Source: Clonostachys chloroleuca
Taxonomy: Eukaryota; Ascomycota; Sordariomycetes; Hypocreales; Bionectriaceae
Reading direction: 5' to 3'
Assembly (NCBI GenBank): GCA_037952775.1
Contig: JBANAY010000004.1
Span: 15,252,001 to 15,316,000 of the forward strand
Length of the DNA stretch: 64,000 nt
Below the pieces are notes generated by a model. The model did no database searches. It was not told where the DNA came from and worked only from the letters and a program-made list of their open reading frames with translations. Both the position numbers and the translations under genes were made by a program. This document shows positions 10,560 to 19,888 of this stretch, piece after piece (position 1 is the first letter of the stretch; each line of letters opens with the position of its first letter).

Positions 10560-11190
10560 AAAGTTCCTGTCTTCCTTAAGCTACTTCAATCTACCCTCAA
10601 AGTGTACTCGAGGGAATGCGGTAAAAGACGCGCAGTTGTTTCAGCATTGCCATGCTGAAAGACCCCAAAGCGATGTGAGACAGCTGCCCTGGTTTCGTAG
10701 CCCCCTGGACCAGCCCCTGGACAGGCACGAACAACCGCCGTGGCGGGCCCCAACCTGGTCTTGGATGGCTACTGATGGTACAGCAGCGCTCTGGTCCCTA
10801 TGGTCTGGAAAAAAACTATATTTTGGAGGAGTACGCGCGTGCCGTAGACGCAGAGACCAGCCCAGTTTAGGTAGAACCCTTCCGCGCTGTCACGGCGGGA
10901 CGTATCGCAGTAACATGCTTCTTCATTCTTCGAAGGCTGGGCTGCTTTCACAAGTACGAAAAGTTTATCATACTAGGAGCGCTTGACGCAAAGCTGGAGA
11001 ACATTCTTTCACAAGGCGAATTGGAACCTTTCTTCATCATGATAAACTGCTGCAATAATAAGATATTTCGAAAGGACAAGATTATCTATATGCTCCCTCT
11101 CTTCAGAGCATAAACTGGTCTTATTCGGAAGAGGCTAACTGTAGATGGCAAAGGCGATGATGGTATATACGACCCGACAGAGCGGAACAG
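10560..11190 (+). pseudogene. HET-domain protein C-terminal remnant
   Basis: The frame at 10546-10986 contains WRAPTWSWMATDG, the Tyr/Trp-rich signature that follows the HET (PF06985) domain in heterokaryon-incompatibility proteins (usual form YRAPSWSWASVDG). Downstream, in another frame, IYMLPLF and a GLIRKRLTVDGKGD-like stretch around 11090-11150 resemble the usual tail of these proteins. No HET domain proper is present upstream and stops interrupt all frames, so this is a 3' relic of a gene of about 600-700 aa. HET genes duplicate and decay often. Confidence 0.6.
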
Positions 11191-11818
11191 TAACGGATCT
11201 TGGCCTCAACACTTCATTAGCACCTTGCTCTCCAGGCTATAAATAAAGATAGGAGCTGTTTCATCCGCGACGGAAATATGCATGTTCGCCAAGCTAATAA
11301 ACTGGATAAACATTCTGCTGCTATGTACTATTGGAGGCTGAAGCGAAATTTAGAGGAGGCAGCATGGCCGATAAATACGACAAGTGGCACTGGAGAAGAG
11401 AAGTCAAGGGGCTAAAACTGATAGGGAGAGAAATTCATTGTGTTATTACGATAGTGTGGACTAGTGTTTCGAGCGGGCGTGGGTGAAATGAGCGCGTCTC
11501 ATTTCTGTTTCATTCGTAATAGTTATAGCAATATGTTGCAGTGCCTAGGAGGTTCTGGAGCGGTGTCTTAGCTGGCACTGTCTGTTTGATTTTGTCAATA
11601 GCGGCTCGACTTTTAAGATTCGTAGCACTCTCAGTCCACGTATCCCATACTCACCGGTGCATTCCAAGTTACGCCACAATTTCTTTCCTCTCCAGCGAAT
11701 TATATGCGAAGCTGTCTTTGACCTTTTGCATTCTTTCCAAGCACTTCCAACGCCCTGGCCTCGAAATAACTAACGCATAGCCCAGATACCAAAGCCGGGT
11801 TTCCGCTGGACCAAACAC
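11191..11818. other. Intergenic, no gene seen
   Basis: Mixed composition and no recognisable exon. The plus-strand frame 11541-11780 is hydrophobic but matches nothing I know and has neither splice partners nor a clean signal peptide. Confidence 0.45.
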
Positions 11819-12073
11819 TTAGGATCCGCCCTTGCGCATCGTCTGGTAATCAACAATCCAGTCCCTCATCCAAGGATACTTCTCCAGCATCTCGAGAATA
11901 GAGTCTTCTGTCTGCATAACGCCTAAGAGTGTTGCGGGAAACACAGCGATACCGAGCGTATAGTGCCTGTCGCCCGCAAAATGGCACTGAGAGCGTTCGA
12001 ATGCGCTCTTGGCGTGAATGATGCTATTCTCTTCGTCGCCCGCGTAAGAAACATACTTACTGACGTCGCACAA
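11819..12073 (-). CDS. Unrecognised fragment, possible terminal exon
   Basis: An 84-codon open frame with protein-like composition (GDRHYTLGIAVFPATLLG, then LEKYPWMRDWIVDYQTM). Just inside its 5' end is GTCAGTAAGTATG, a strong donor-like sequence, so part of the frame may be intronic. I do not recognise the family. It could be the last exon of a gene whose upstream exons (12080-12300, where YDIAFFTQTLALAWLNKF is readable in another frame) are decayed. It is reported because its residue composition is unlike the random frames around it. Confidence 0.3.
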   Translation of the reverse strand: MCDVSKYVSYAGDEENSIIHAKSAFERSQCHFAGDRHYTLGIAVFPATLLGVMQTEDSILEMLEKYPWMRDWIVDYQTMRKGGS

Positions 12074-13011
12074 TAATCTCTCTTATTATGCCTCGATTAT
12101 AGCTTGCAGCGCCTCGTACATTTAGGCCGCACGCACCATTATGCGCTTTATCTTAATAAGCCAGCGACCCTCAGGCGCATTGTTTACGCCGGGAGAGATG
12201 GTCAATTCAAGCCTTTGAACTTGTTTAGCCAGGCAAGAGCTAATGTCTGGGTGAAAAAGGCGATATCATATGTATTGGAGATGGAAGCAGATGTAGAGAT
12301 GTAATTGTTCTATGTCGTTGCGATGAAAATGAAATGCGAAAATCGTTCATGTTGTCTCGACAGCGAGATTGATTGAGAAAAATACCGATAAACTACTACC
12401 TATTGATCATGTCGAGCCGGTCGCTGCTTCGGTCCTTAAAAGCTCACCAACAACTTGATCCTTTGAGGAGCCACAAGTATCAGTATACCTCCCAGCAATC
12501 GAGTCGCCAACCGCGACGGGAGGATACTTGGCACGCTGTTCCCTTCCACCAAACGAACTACAAACCTTAGATGTCCAGAGAAGAAGAACAGGATGCTGTA
12601 TCGCTCTTTGCCGCTTGGGATTGCCGCTGTGGGCGACGTTACGTTACACTGGAAACTGATGCGCGGGTTAGATGTCATTCTGAGGTTACTGAAGATGGAA
12701 AAGATCGATCCAAATCTCACTTGACCACCCGAATACTGCAGATTTCGTGAAAACAGCCTGCAGAACTAGCACATCATGTACATCAAATCTGGGCAAAGGC
12801 AATCGAATGAGTGTGATGTATTTTTTTTTTTTTGGAAATGAGTGTGGCTGTCGTCCCGACAAGATTTTCCATCGCGATGCCTATCTACTTCACACCAGAA
12901 CCAGTCATGGGAGTTCAGTCCTTAAATGACTAGTCAGAATGGTCCTGTTGCAAGTCCTTGAGAGGATTATAGTAGGCCTATCAATGCCCCGGGCCTTAAC
13001 CCTACACTGGC
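12074..13011. other. Intergenic, no gene seen
   Basis: No supported gene. It contains a T13 tract at 12821-12833. Short frames at 12104-12304, 12373-12570 and 12436-12720 overlap each other on both strands and have no family features. Confidence 0.45.
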
Positions 13012-13326
13012 TTAGTTCTGAGCCCAAGTTCCAGATCCAGAGATGCGAAAAGCCGGGTTGATAGGCAGGTTGAGGGGGCCCTTGATGGTGGGGCCATTGG
13101 CAATGGTGATGGTAACGTCCTGGGTGCCGACCTTTCCATCAAAGTCCCTCTTGGTGGCGAGCTGGGATGCGCTAGAGTACTCCAGAGTAGCCTCGTTGCT
13201 CTGGAACTCCTGCACGGCAGGGTCAAAGCTGCCGCTAAAGTGGTACTGGATGTCATCGATGACAAAGGTGGCGGTGAACTTGTTGCCGCCGGCAATGCCC
13301 TTGATAAATCCTGGTGCAGAAGGCAT
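13012..13326 (-). CDS. Small beta-rich conserved-looking protein
   Basis: 104 codons from ATG at 13326 (MPSAPGFIKG) to TAA at 13012. The sequence alternates hydrophobic and polar residues (KFTATFVIDDIQYHFSGSF, DVTITIANGPTIKGPL, ISGSGTW) as in a small beta-sandwich or lectin-like protein, with no signal peptide. The bases before the ATG read GCTAAC..TATACAG, a good branch point plus acceptor. An upstream exon, possibly only 5' UTR or a few codons with a donor near 13402 (GTAAAC), is therefore likely; the true start is uncertain. That upstream part would overlap the beheaded gene on the other strand. Family and function are not known to me. Confidence 0.6.
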   Translation of the reverse strand: MPSAPGFIKGIAGGNKFTATFVIDDIQYHFSGSFDPAVQEFQSNEATLEYSSASQLATKRDFDGKVGTQDVTITIANGPTIKGPLNLPINPAFRISGSGTWAQN

Positions 13327-13368
13327 CTGTATAGACAGCTGGTTAGCAGCTGTTACCTGATGGAATAG

Positions 13369-14283
13369 AAATATAACAACGCACTTTTCCTTGTTTACCA
13401 ATCCTGCGACAATGACGCAGCCCATGTCGAGTACCGGCCACCCGTGGGCGACTATGAAGACTGCCCAGCCGTCCACCACGGCTCCATCGCGTCAACATAC
13501 AAGTCGATCAGAGACCCCCAGCTCAGGGATCAGCTCGCCGCAGAAAACAGTGTTCTCTGCTTTGACACGGAGGCAGCAGGGCTGATGAGCACATTTCCGT
13601 ACCTCTTGGTCCGTGGCATTACCGACTACGCAGATACGCATAGTAGTCCCAAGTGGCGCGGATATGCCGCTGCCGCTGCCGCCGCCTATTCTCGACATCT
13701 TCTCCACGTCCTGAGTGACCAAGATGTTAAAGATGGACCGATGTTTCAGGTTTACGCTGAGCGCAAGGCGGCCAAAGATGCTACCTCGTCTACCACCGAC
13801 AAACCTGCTGCTGGCGATGTTCCACCTGTGCCCAGGCCACAGAACATACAGTACAAGTCGATGATTGGGTACGTTCTCCAAACCGAGATCGACGCGGCAA
13901 TCCGCCGGGATAGCAAAGGTCTCGAGGCGGATCTCATCAAGCTGGTGGGGATAAATAGCGACATCTTTGGGTATGGTGACAAGTGGAAGCCACTGATCCT
14001 AGAGGTCGAACAGTTTCAAAGGAAATGGCAAATAACGCAGCCCCTCGTACGAGAGGGGAGAAAGGTTGTGCGGGGCCAGAAGCTTGAAGACTGGCGGAGA
14101 ATCAGGCATGACGGTGCGTTGAGCAAGCAGATGCGCTTCTTTGCTGCTCACAATGAGCTGTTGGCGTTCTCCAATGGGACCGTGTTTGATAGAGATGCTG
14201 GTTATGGATCTTTTCAGTGCTATCTGTGGAGTGTCTGGAGAGTCATGGAGTACATGGGCATTGCTGAGGATGTTAAGCTGTAA
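13369..14283 (+). pseudogene. Nucleoside-phosphorylase-domain protein, 5'-truncated
   Basis: The open frame runs from 13369 without an upstream ATG; the first Met is at 13444. It holds the C-terminal half of a PNP_UDP_1 domain as found in fungal NLR-like and ankyrin proteins: PAVHHGSIAS, VLCFDTEAAGLM (the purine-site Glu), FPYLLVRGITDYADTH and a terminal AAAAAAAYSRHLL helix. The first half of the domain, with the phosphate-binding loop, is missing; that position is occupied by the small minus-strand gene at 13012-13326. After an Ala/Thr/Pro linker (about codons 100-130) comes a helical C-terminal region of about 150 aa, from YKSMIGYVLQTEIDAA to the end, which I do not recognise and which is neither NACHT, NB-ARC nor ankyrin. 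Probably a non-functional 3' part, but with no internal stops. Confidence 0.65.
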
Positions 14284-14609
14284 TTACGCAGTATCATGAA
14301 GAATGCCGCGTAACGCCGTGTCGATACTGGTTATGATACTAGACTAACCCACAATGCACACCTAATCATGGACAAGGTATGCTAAAACCATTGCCAACAC
14401 CGCATTACTTTATAGTGTGGATGTGAGAAACGTGATTCTGGCTGTGGGCAATCAGTGAACCCTCGTGGGATCTTCACCTTTTGATGTGATTATCTTACAG
14501 CAAGCTTCACTACTGCATATCTTGTAGTCCTAGGACCTTATGACATGATATCGCTAGTGACGATAACGGATGAGCTCGTTGCTGTGCTTGCGACGAGTAG
14601 AACTATCTC
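14284..14609. other. Intergenic, converging ends
   Basis: 326 bp between converging genes; nothing recognisable. Confidence 0.45.
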
Positions 14610-15536
14610 CTACAGTAGTCGATTCATGGTCTGAGTCTCCTCCATCGAATCTCTACAATCTTCAGCCCTCGATTGAACCTCCCCATCCCCGCACTGAGAG
14701 AGCTCCTGAAGCCGTTCCATCCAAAAGGCCCAACGCTGAGGGCTATAGCCAGATGAGGGAATGTTCCCAGCCTTGATAGCTAGTTCACCAAGACCTGATA
14801 GGTCTGGGTGACTGTCATCAGTGGCAGGAGCTGATGGATGGTTGCTGGCCAAGATGGGAAGGCTCCATCCCGAATGAGAAATCAAAGAAGAAAGCGCAAA
14901 CAATAGATGGTCAAGGGGGATCTCTCCACTCTCTGGGTCTATATTGAGTGATCGTGGCACCTCTAGTGTCTCTCGGAATAGTGAGAGTGTACATAGAGCA
15001 GGGCCATCATAGATACCAACAGAAACCAATCTTCCAAGAAACGCTCCCATATTCTGGTACTGCTCACTATTATACGAGCCCTTCTGATAGAAGCGGCTAG
15101 TAAACTCCTCAACTAGATCTTGCGCAAATAGGGGTAGATCAGACCAGAATATACGGCCGTCAGATAATGTATTGCCCTTGGTGCTGCCAGCTGGAGGTGG
15201 GGGAGATCCCAAGTTCCTCACAGCAACGAGGTGACATACAAGGACATCCTGTGATTCAGACCAGGCTGTAATATTCTTCCCTGCCTGGATGCATTTATAC
15301 CATATATCATGCAGATATAACGGGAGGCTTTTGACAATAGAATCCGGGACCAAATTGAAGTGCTTAGTTACAGCTCGGATCAGGCTATGAACATCGCCAA
15401 CAATGCGTTCGGGGTGACCTTCTGCAACCATTTTGTCGGTAGTTTCCCTCACATGCTTGGAGAATGGATCGATGTTTTGGGCCGAGGATGCCATGGCGAA
15501 ATAGGTGGATACAGTAGAAGATAAAGCTGATACCAC
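14610..15536 (-). CDS. DUF3632-family protein
   Basis: 308 codons from the first Met at 15536. The second Met at 15494 (MASSAQNIDPFSKH) is the more usual-looking start and would give 294 aa. The pattern IWYKCIQAGKNIT, then DGRIFWSDLPLFAQDLVEEF, then NMGAFLGRLVSVGIYD follows fungal DUF3632 proteins (PF12311), which are 250-320 aa helical proteins of unknown function. It ends with a long acidic/polar tail (EETQTMNRLL). The frame is continuous and introns are not needed. It is probably cytosolic. No regulatory feature is evident. Confidence 0.75.
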   Translation of the reverse strand: MVSALSSTVSTYFAMASSAQNIDPFSKHVRETTDKMVAEGHPERIVGDVHSLIRAVTKHFNLVPDSIVKSLPLYLHDIWYKCIQAGKNITAWSESQDVLVCHLVAVRNLGSPPPPAGSTKGNTLSDGRIFWSDLPLFAQDLVEEFTSRFYQKGSYNSEQYQNMGAFLGRLVSVGIYDGPALCTLSLFRETLEVPRSLNIDPESGEIPLDHLLFALSSLISHSGWSLPILASNHPSAPATDDSHPDLSGLGELAIKAGNIPSSGYSPQRWAFWMERLQELSQCGDGEVQSRAEDCRDSMEETQTMNRLL

Positions 15537-16038
15537 CGAGGGAGAAGAAGAGTGTAATGGTGAAGATATAAGGGTAGGTAGTTGTTGGGCAAATGATAAA
15601 GAATGCCGTGATTGTCTGCCTCTTTATACTTCTAGGTTGCCCTAGGGCTGACTTATAATTTCAAGGGGAATCCTGGTCTGATTATGGTACATTCTTATTG
15701 GCTCTATTATATGCATCAAGGGCACTACAATTGTGCAGCATAGCTATTTATATATACCCGCTTTGCCGCTGTCTTGCTTGCCTGTTTGCCCGCCTAAGTG
15801 TACTGTTGGTGGGTTGGGCACCAGACTGCGCCACTGTCCTGTCGAGGTTCCATCACTAGCCCATGTCAGCCAACCAATAAACAACCAACCATACCAGTCA
15901 CGCAACCAACATCAAATCATCGTGTCTCCTCCTCGCGCCAGCCTTCCATGCACCACCCCCGAGTTCATCCCACCTACCAATACACCCACCCACACACCCT
16001 CACACTCACCCGCCCTTGTTCCTTCCTTTCCGCCTACC
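15537..16038. other. Intergenic, upstream of DUF3632 gene
   Basis: Promoter side of the DUF3632 gene followed by a C/A-rich stretch (15900-16020, with CCCACC and CACACC repeats). No gene is seen; the overlapping frames at 15733-16079 are low-complexity Pro/Ser/Thr artefacts. Confidence 0.5.
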
Positions 16039-16227
16039 GTATAATTTCGCAAAATCCGGGGCGAGACAAGCCCCGCTAAATTGGGTGCAGCTACGAATCG
16101 ATTTCCTCTGTTCACAGGTTGGCCACAGATCCTGGCCCGTATTTTACCACAATTAGTTTAGAAGCTCACGGAAAGCCACGGTTTATAGGGTTAGCTCGTC
16201 TCGCCCGAATTTTGCGAAATCATACGG
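16039..16227. mobile_element. 189-bp MITE with TA target duplication
   Basis: The ends are inverted repeats of about 36 bp. The left starts CCGTATAATTTCGCAAAATC and runs through GGGGCGAGACAAGC; the right, read on the minus strand, starts CCGTATGATTTCGCAAAATT and runs through CGGGCGAGACGAGC. Both are flanked by TA. No coding capacity. Size, TIR and TA duplication fit a Tc1/mariner- or pogo-type MITE, whose transposase would be supplied in trans. Confidence 0.75.
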
Positions 16228-16625
16228 TATTAGTACAACATTTAACATAAGCTAGGTGGAATAACAAGCGAAATATTAGGACCTCAGCCTGGATCATTCC
16301 AGTCTACGTAAGTGATGGGGCGAATGGGTCGAGGTCTAACTCGAGAGCCCTAACTTAAGAAAATAGTACTCATAACCTACTCTGTGTAGACTGAGGTTTG
16401 GAGCTTGCATGTAAATACTTAATAGTTGCTTACTTGCTTGATCAATTACACCCCGCCAAGTAGAGCTCAAGGGTGACTCGCGTCTAGTCTAAGTGGTTCC
16501 AAAATTTCGCAGAGATATAGCAGAATATTTATTGAGCTTGTTGCTTGACAAAGCCTATTAACGGCAATAACGACAATAAAGATCACCCGAAACTTGACGC
16601 AGTCACACTATGAAAACGCGCTTTC
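16228..16625. other. Intergenic, no gene seen
   Basis: About 400 bp between the MITE and the 3' end of the small secreted protein gene. Nothing recognisable. Confidence 0.45.
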
Positions 16626-17222
16626 TCAATGAAGCATGCGAGGAGAGCGAAGAGACCGAGAAGATCGAGAAGATCGAGCAAAACGACGGGATCGGGGAGA
16701 GCGAGGAGAGCGAGGAGAGCGAGGAGGAGTACCGTTAGGACCAGTGCCAGCACAAGCAGCGTAAGGGCCGTCAGTATATTCGCACACGTTATTTTCCACG
16801 CCACACTATATTGTGATTGGGTTAGTTTATGGATTTGATAGGTTATAAAGGTGTAGGCAATCGTTTCTCACTTTTTTACTACCGCAGCCCTGAGGAGGGT
16901 GCGGCACCGCTTTCCATTGCTGTTTGTCCCCCTTGTGATTTGGGCCGTTTTTTATCCAATGCTCCCCACCTTTGCATATATTTGTTTTCGGGGAACATAG
17001 CTATCAGAGAAAAACATCAGTAATATGCACATTGAGGCGCTTGACACTGGCAAAAGAATAAATTTAGAGATCTTGTAGATGGTAATGAATCTGACTTACG
17101 CCATATATGTCCTTGCGTGGTTGGACCACATTGGCATCCTGGCCTATTGGCAAATTGATGAACTTCTGCTCCGCCTGAGCAACAGCAAACAATCCAAGAA
17201 CAAGAACAAGAGCAAGCTTCAT
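16626..17222 (-). CDS. Small cysteine-rich secreted protein with Arg/Ser-rich tail
   Basis: Three short exons on the minus strand: 17222-17100 (41 codons), 17000-16872 (43), 16805-16626 (59 plus stop); 143 aa. Introns 17001-17099 (GTAAGT..GATAG) and 16806-16871 (GTGAGA..ACTAAC..ATAG) are both phase 0. The start is a textbook signal peptide, MKLALVLVLGLFAVAQA, cleaved before EQKF. The mature part has six Cys arranged as two C-x6-C units (CSPKTNIC and CGVENNVC) plus a GC before the second unit and YAAC after it, so three disulfides are possible. The last 35 residues are Arg, Ser and Pro repeats encoded by a minisatellite (16640-16735). The open continuity across three exons with canonical signals argues that it is real. 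No family is recognised; effector-like or antimicrobial-like secreted protein is inference. Confidence 0.65.
16640..16735. repeat. Imperfect 9-bp minisatellite inside the secreted-protein gene
   Basis: GAGCGAGGA and GATCGAGAA-type 9-bp units in tandem. Read on the minus strand they encode the Ser-Pro-Arg/Ser-Ser-Arg repeats of the secreted protein. On the plus strand they create a spurious Arg-rich frame (16629-16838). Confidence 0.75.
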
Positions 17223-17926
17223 TTTGAACAAAAAGGTGAAGAAGAAAACGGTTTGTCGAGTGCTCTTAGCAAGGTGTGTAGATTGTAGTAAAATGAACGA
17301 GATGCTGTAGCTGGAGTGCGTTAATTGGAGGCCAACACGCTCTCCATAATTGAATTTATCATGATCTGTCAGCGGTCAAAGGCAATTTCGCCCGCATGCT
17401 GCCTAAAAATAAACTAGAAGCAGAACTCCCACTTAGGCATGTATTTAATAATTGTAATAATAGCTGCAGCACCAACACGCCGTTTGTTTGTTGGTAAGCC
17501 CAAATTCATCCTTTCAAATACTAATGCAATGAGTATCTAGGATGGGAATCCTTAGTGACCTACAGTTTGATGATTGACTATTTTTACGCGGCTAGATATA
17601 TGCTGATCAACAACCTCACCTCATTGCCGCAGACAAGAGCGTCGCGGTTGGCGGCATGACGAGCTACAGGCGACAAATGAAAGGGGGAGCACCACGGCTT
17701 TATTATAGCAACAACCTGCCATCATTTGGCCAGTGTGGATTTACCTATGCGTTACTGTGCGGCGGCAGGGTCGTAGTGCATAACGAATTCTATGGTTACC
17801 AGGGGTTAGCTTATATCTGGGACCAACAGTCCTCGCCCCTACATTCAACCAACCCATCTGATCCAACGCTGTGTTCAAGCCTGACTGATTGATCGGCTCA
17901 CCCCTGGTGAAGTATCTAAAAGGTTG
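17223..17926. other. Intergenic, no gene seen
   Basis: Promoter side of the secreted-protein gene up to the PKS remnant. The plus-strand frame 17656-17892 has no recognisable family. A minus-strand continuation of the PKS beyond its ACP could not be traced. Confidence 0.4.
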
Positions 17927-18505
17927 CTATTTATTGCTGGTTGTGTTGGCCACCTCGGCTACCACCAACTCGCCCACTTCTGCAATCGCCGCGACACATA
18001 AAGTGTCGAAGACTGTCATAGTGGTCCCAGAGTCGTTGCGGGTCCAGTTGCGCAGCTCGACAGCCATGAGCGAATCCACGACGTAGTCGGAAAGCCTCTT
18101 GCCCGCTGCAACGTAGTCCGGCTCGAGGTCCAGTGCGCGTGCGAGCTTCTCCTTGAGGGCCTCGACGACGACCGCACTGCGCTCTTCTGGTGTCGTTGCG
18201 GCATGGAACAGCATGGCAGGAGTCTACTGATTGCGGTATCAGCCCCCGTACTATCCTGCCCGGTGCTACTCGTCAAACTTGTCCTGGTGAAGCCGTGGAA
18301 GAGTGGCCGGAGCAGTGCCGGTGGGCTGCCTTAGGCCCAGGTAGTGAAGTTGGCTGGCGTCAAGGCACCCACCAGCAGTTGGCTCTGATCCAATTCCCGT
18401 TTCATCCACTGCGCCGGCGGCTTGGGTTCGCCGTAGTAGGCGAGCGGAGAGAGCAAGTTTGCTCCTGCTCCGGCTGACATGCCGATGTCCTTGGGGAGCA
18501 AGGTA

Positions 18506-19888
18506 CAGTGGGTGTGCAAAAGTTTGCGACCACCCGACCCCACCGCCTTTTCGCGCCGACGCGTTCGCGACCCAACCTCCTTCTTTCAACACACACAACA
18601 CAGCCAATTTATAAGTAAAATACGTCGCTTTGGGGTCGAGATATCAGGAAATCGTGGTCGAGGCTGCCAATTTTCTCCTGAAGCAAAAGGAGCTATGTTG
18701 GGGCAGCTAGCTGCAGGAAGGTCCGCACGTGCGGTTGCTCGCGAGTTCCGGACCACACATACCACGGTCTTAGCCCTCAAAAAGCGGTTTGAGGAAACGG
18801 GCTCTGTGGATTATAAGCCAAGATCCGGGCGGCCTAATAAGCTTACGAAGACGGAGAAGCGATATATCGTACGTATGGTATATAAAGATCGCGATATCAC
18901 ATGGGGAGCCCTAACAGCTGAGGTGGATAGCCGCATCAGCATTGATACAGTTCGACGCGTTGTGCGCAGCCATTTCAAGCGCAAATGGAAGGCTATGAAA
19001 AGGCCGAAGCTAACAGCAGAAATAGCAGCTATCCGGCTTCATTGGGCACAAGCTTGGTTGGAGGATATTGAGGATTTGGTTGAGGTATTGCTCTTTGAAG
19101 ATGAGGGTCTCGTACGGCGGCTTACACTCTTAGATGATCAACTCGGATGAGGTTTCTATTCAGAATAAATCAGATAACCCCAACGTATATCTCTTCCGGC
19201 ACCCTCATGAGAAGTATAATAAAGAGCTTATTAATAAAACGGATCACAACCAGCCTACGCTTTCTCAGATGTATTGGGGAGGAATCTGGAAGACGGGAAG
19301 GACGCCGCTTGTACCAATGACTCGCGATAACAACGCCCCTCGTAAGGGCTATACAGCTTGGAGCTATCAAAAAGCCCTCTATGAGGGGCTTCTGCCGTTA
19401 TACGATGGAACCAGAAGATTTCAACAGGATAACGCAAGGATTCATACGTCTGAGAGCTCTATGGCGTGACTAGCTGTACATGGGATTGAGCTGCTGGAGT
19501 GGCCTCCTTGTTCCCCAGATTTGAGCCCAATAGAGAACGTTTGGAGCCTTCTCAAGCGTCAATTAAGGAAGAGATATCCCTTACTTCATCACCTTAAAAA
19601 TAATGCAGCTGATAGAGCGATTTTCATGGAATGCGTTCAGCAGGCGTGGCAAGACATCCCCCAGCCTCAAATACGCAGGTTGATAGAGTCACTGCCCAAT
19701 AGATTGCGTACAGTCATCCGTGCGCGCGGATGGTATACAAAATATTAATCTACTAGCTTTAGGCTATCTAGAAATATATTTATTATTCTAATTGGATGCT
19801 TTTTGGGCTAAAAATATGTAATCTAAATTGGAAGGTTGGAATAGGTGTGTGGTGTTGTGGTGGGGGTGGTCGCAAACTTTTGCTAGGT
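18506..19888 (+). mobile_element. Tc1/mariner-type DNA transposon inserted in the PKS KR region
   Basis: Bounded by inverted repeats sharing GCAAAAGTTTGCGACCACCC (left about 18516-18535; right, on the minus strand, about 19883-19864). A TA lies next to CAGTGGGTGT on the left and another near 19889 on the right. The outer ends do not align perfectly, so the right boundary may be a few bases off. It carries a broken transposase and splits the PKS remnant. Confidence 0.75.
18590..19748 (+). pseudogene. Tc1-like transposase, frameshifted and with a nonsense codon
   Basis: The N-terminal part (to 19150, first frame) has paired helix-turn-helix motifs: KGAMLGQLAAGRSARAVAR and SGRPNKLTKTEKRYIVRMV. 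The catalytic part lies in another frame from 19134: NSDEVSIQNKS (first Asp), RRFQQDNARIHTS (second Asp) and SPDLSPIENVW (Glu), ending RARGWYTKY, the usual end of fungal Tc1 elements of this type. One frameshift lies between about 19080 and 19140, and a TGA at 19467-19469 replaces a probable Trp codon. The copy cannot encode an active enzyme. Its length (about 340 aa when pieced together) is normal for the family. Confidence 0.85.

Noticed and set aside
13391..13585. Plus-strand Thr/Ser-rich frame
   Set aside because: Out-of-frame shadow of the nucleoside-phosphorylase gene.
15733..16115. Pro/Thr-rich frames on both strands upstream of the MITE
   Set aside because: Low-complexity CA-rich DNA; no signal peptide, introns or family motif.
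16629..16838. Arg/Ser-rich plus-strand open frame
   Set aside because: It is the antisense of the minisatellite in the secreted-protein exon 3; the minus strand has the signal peptide and splice sites.
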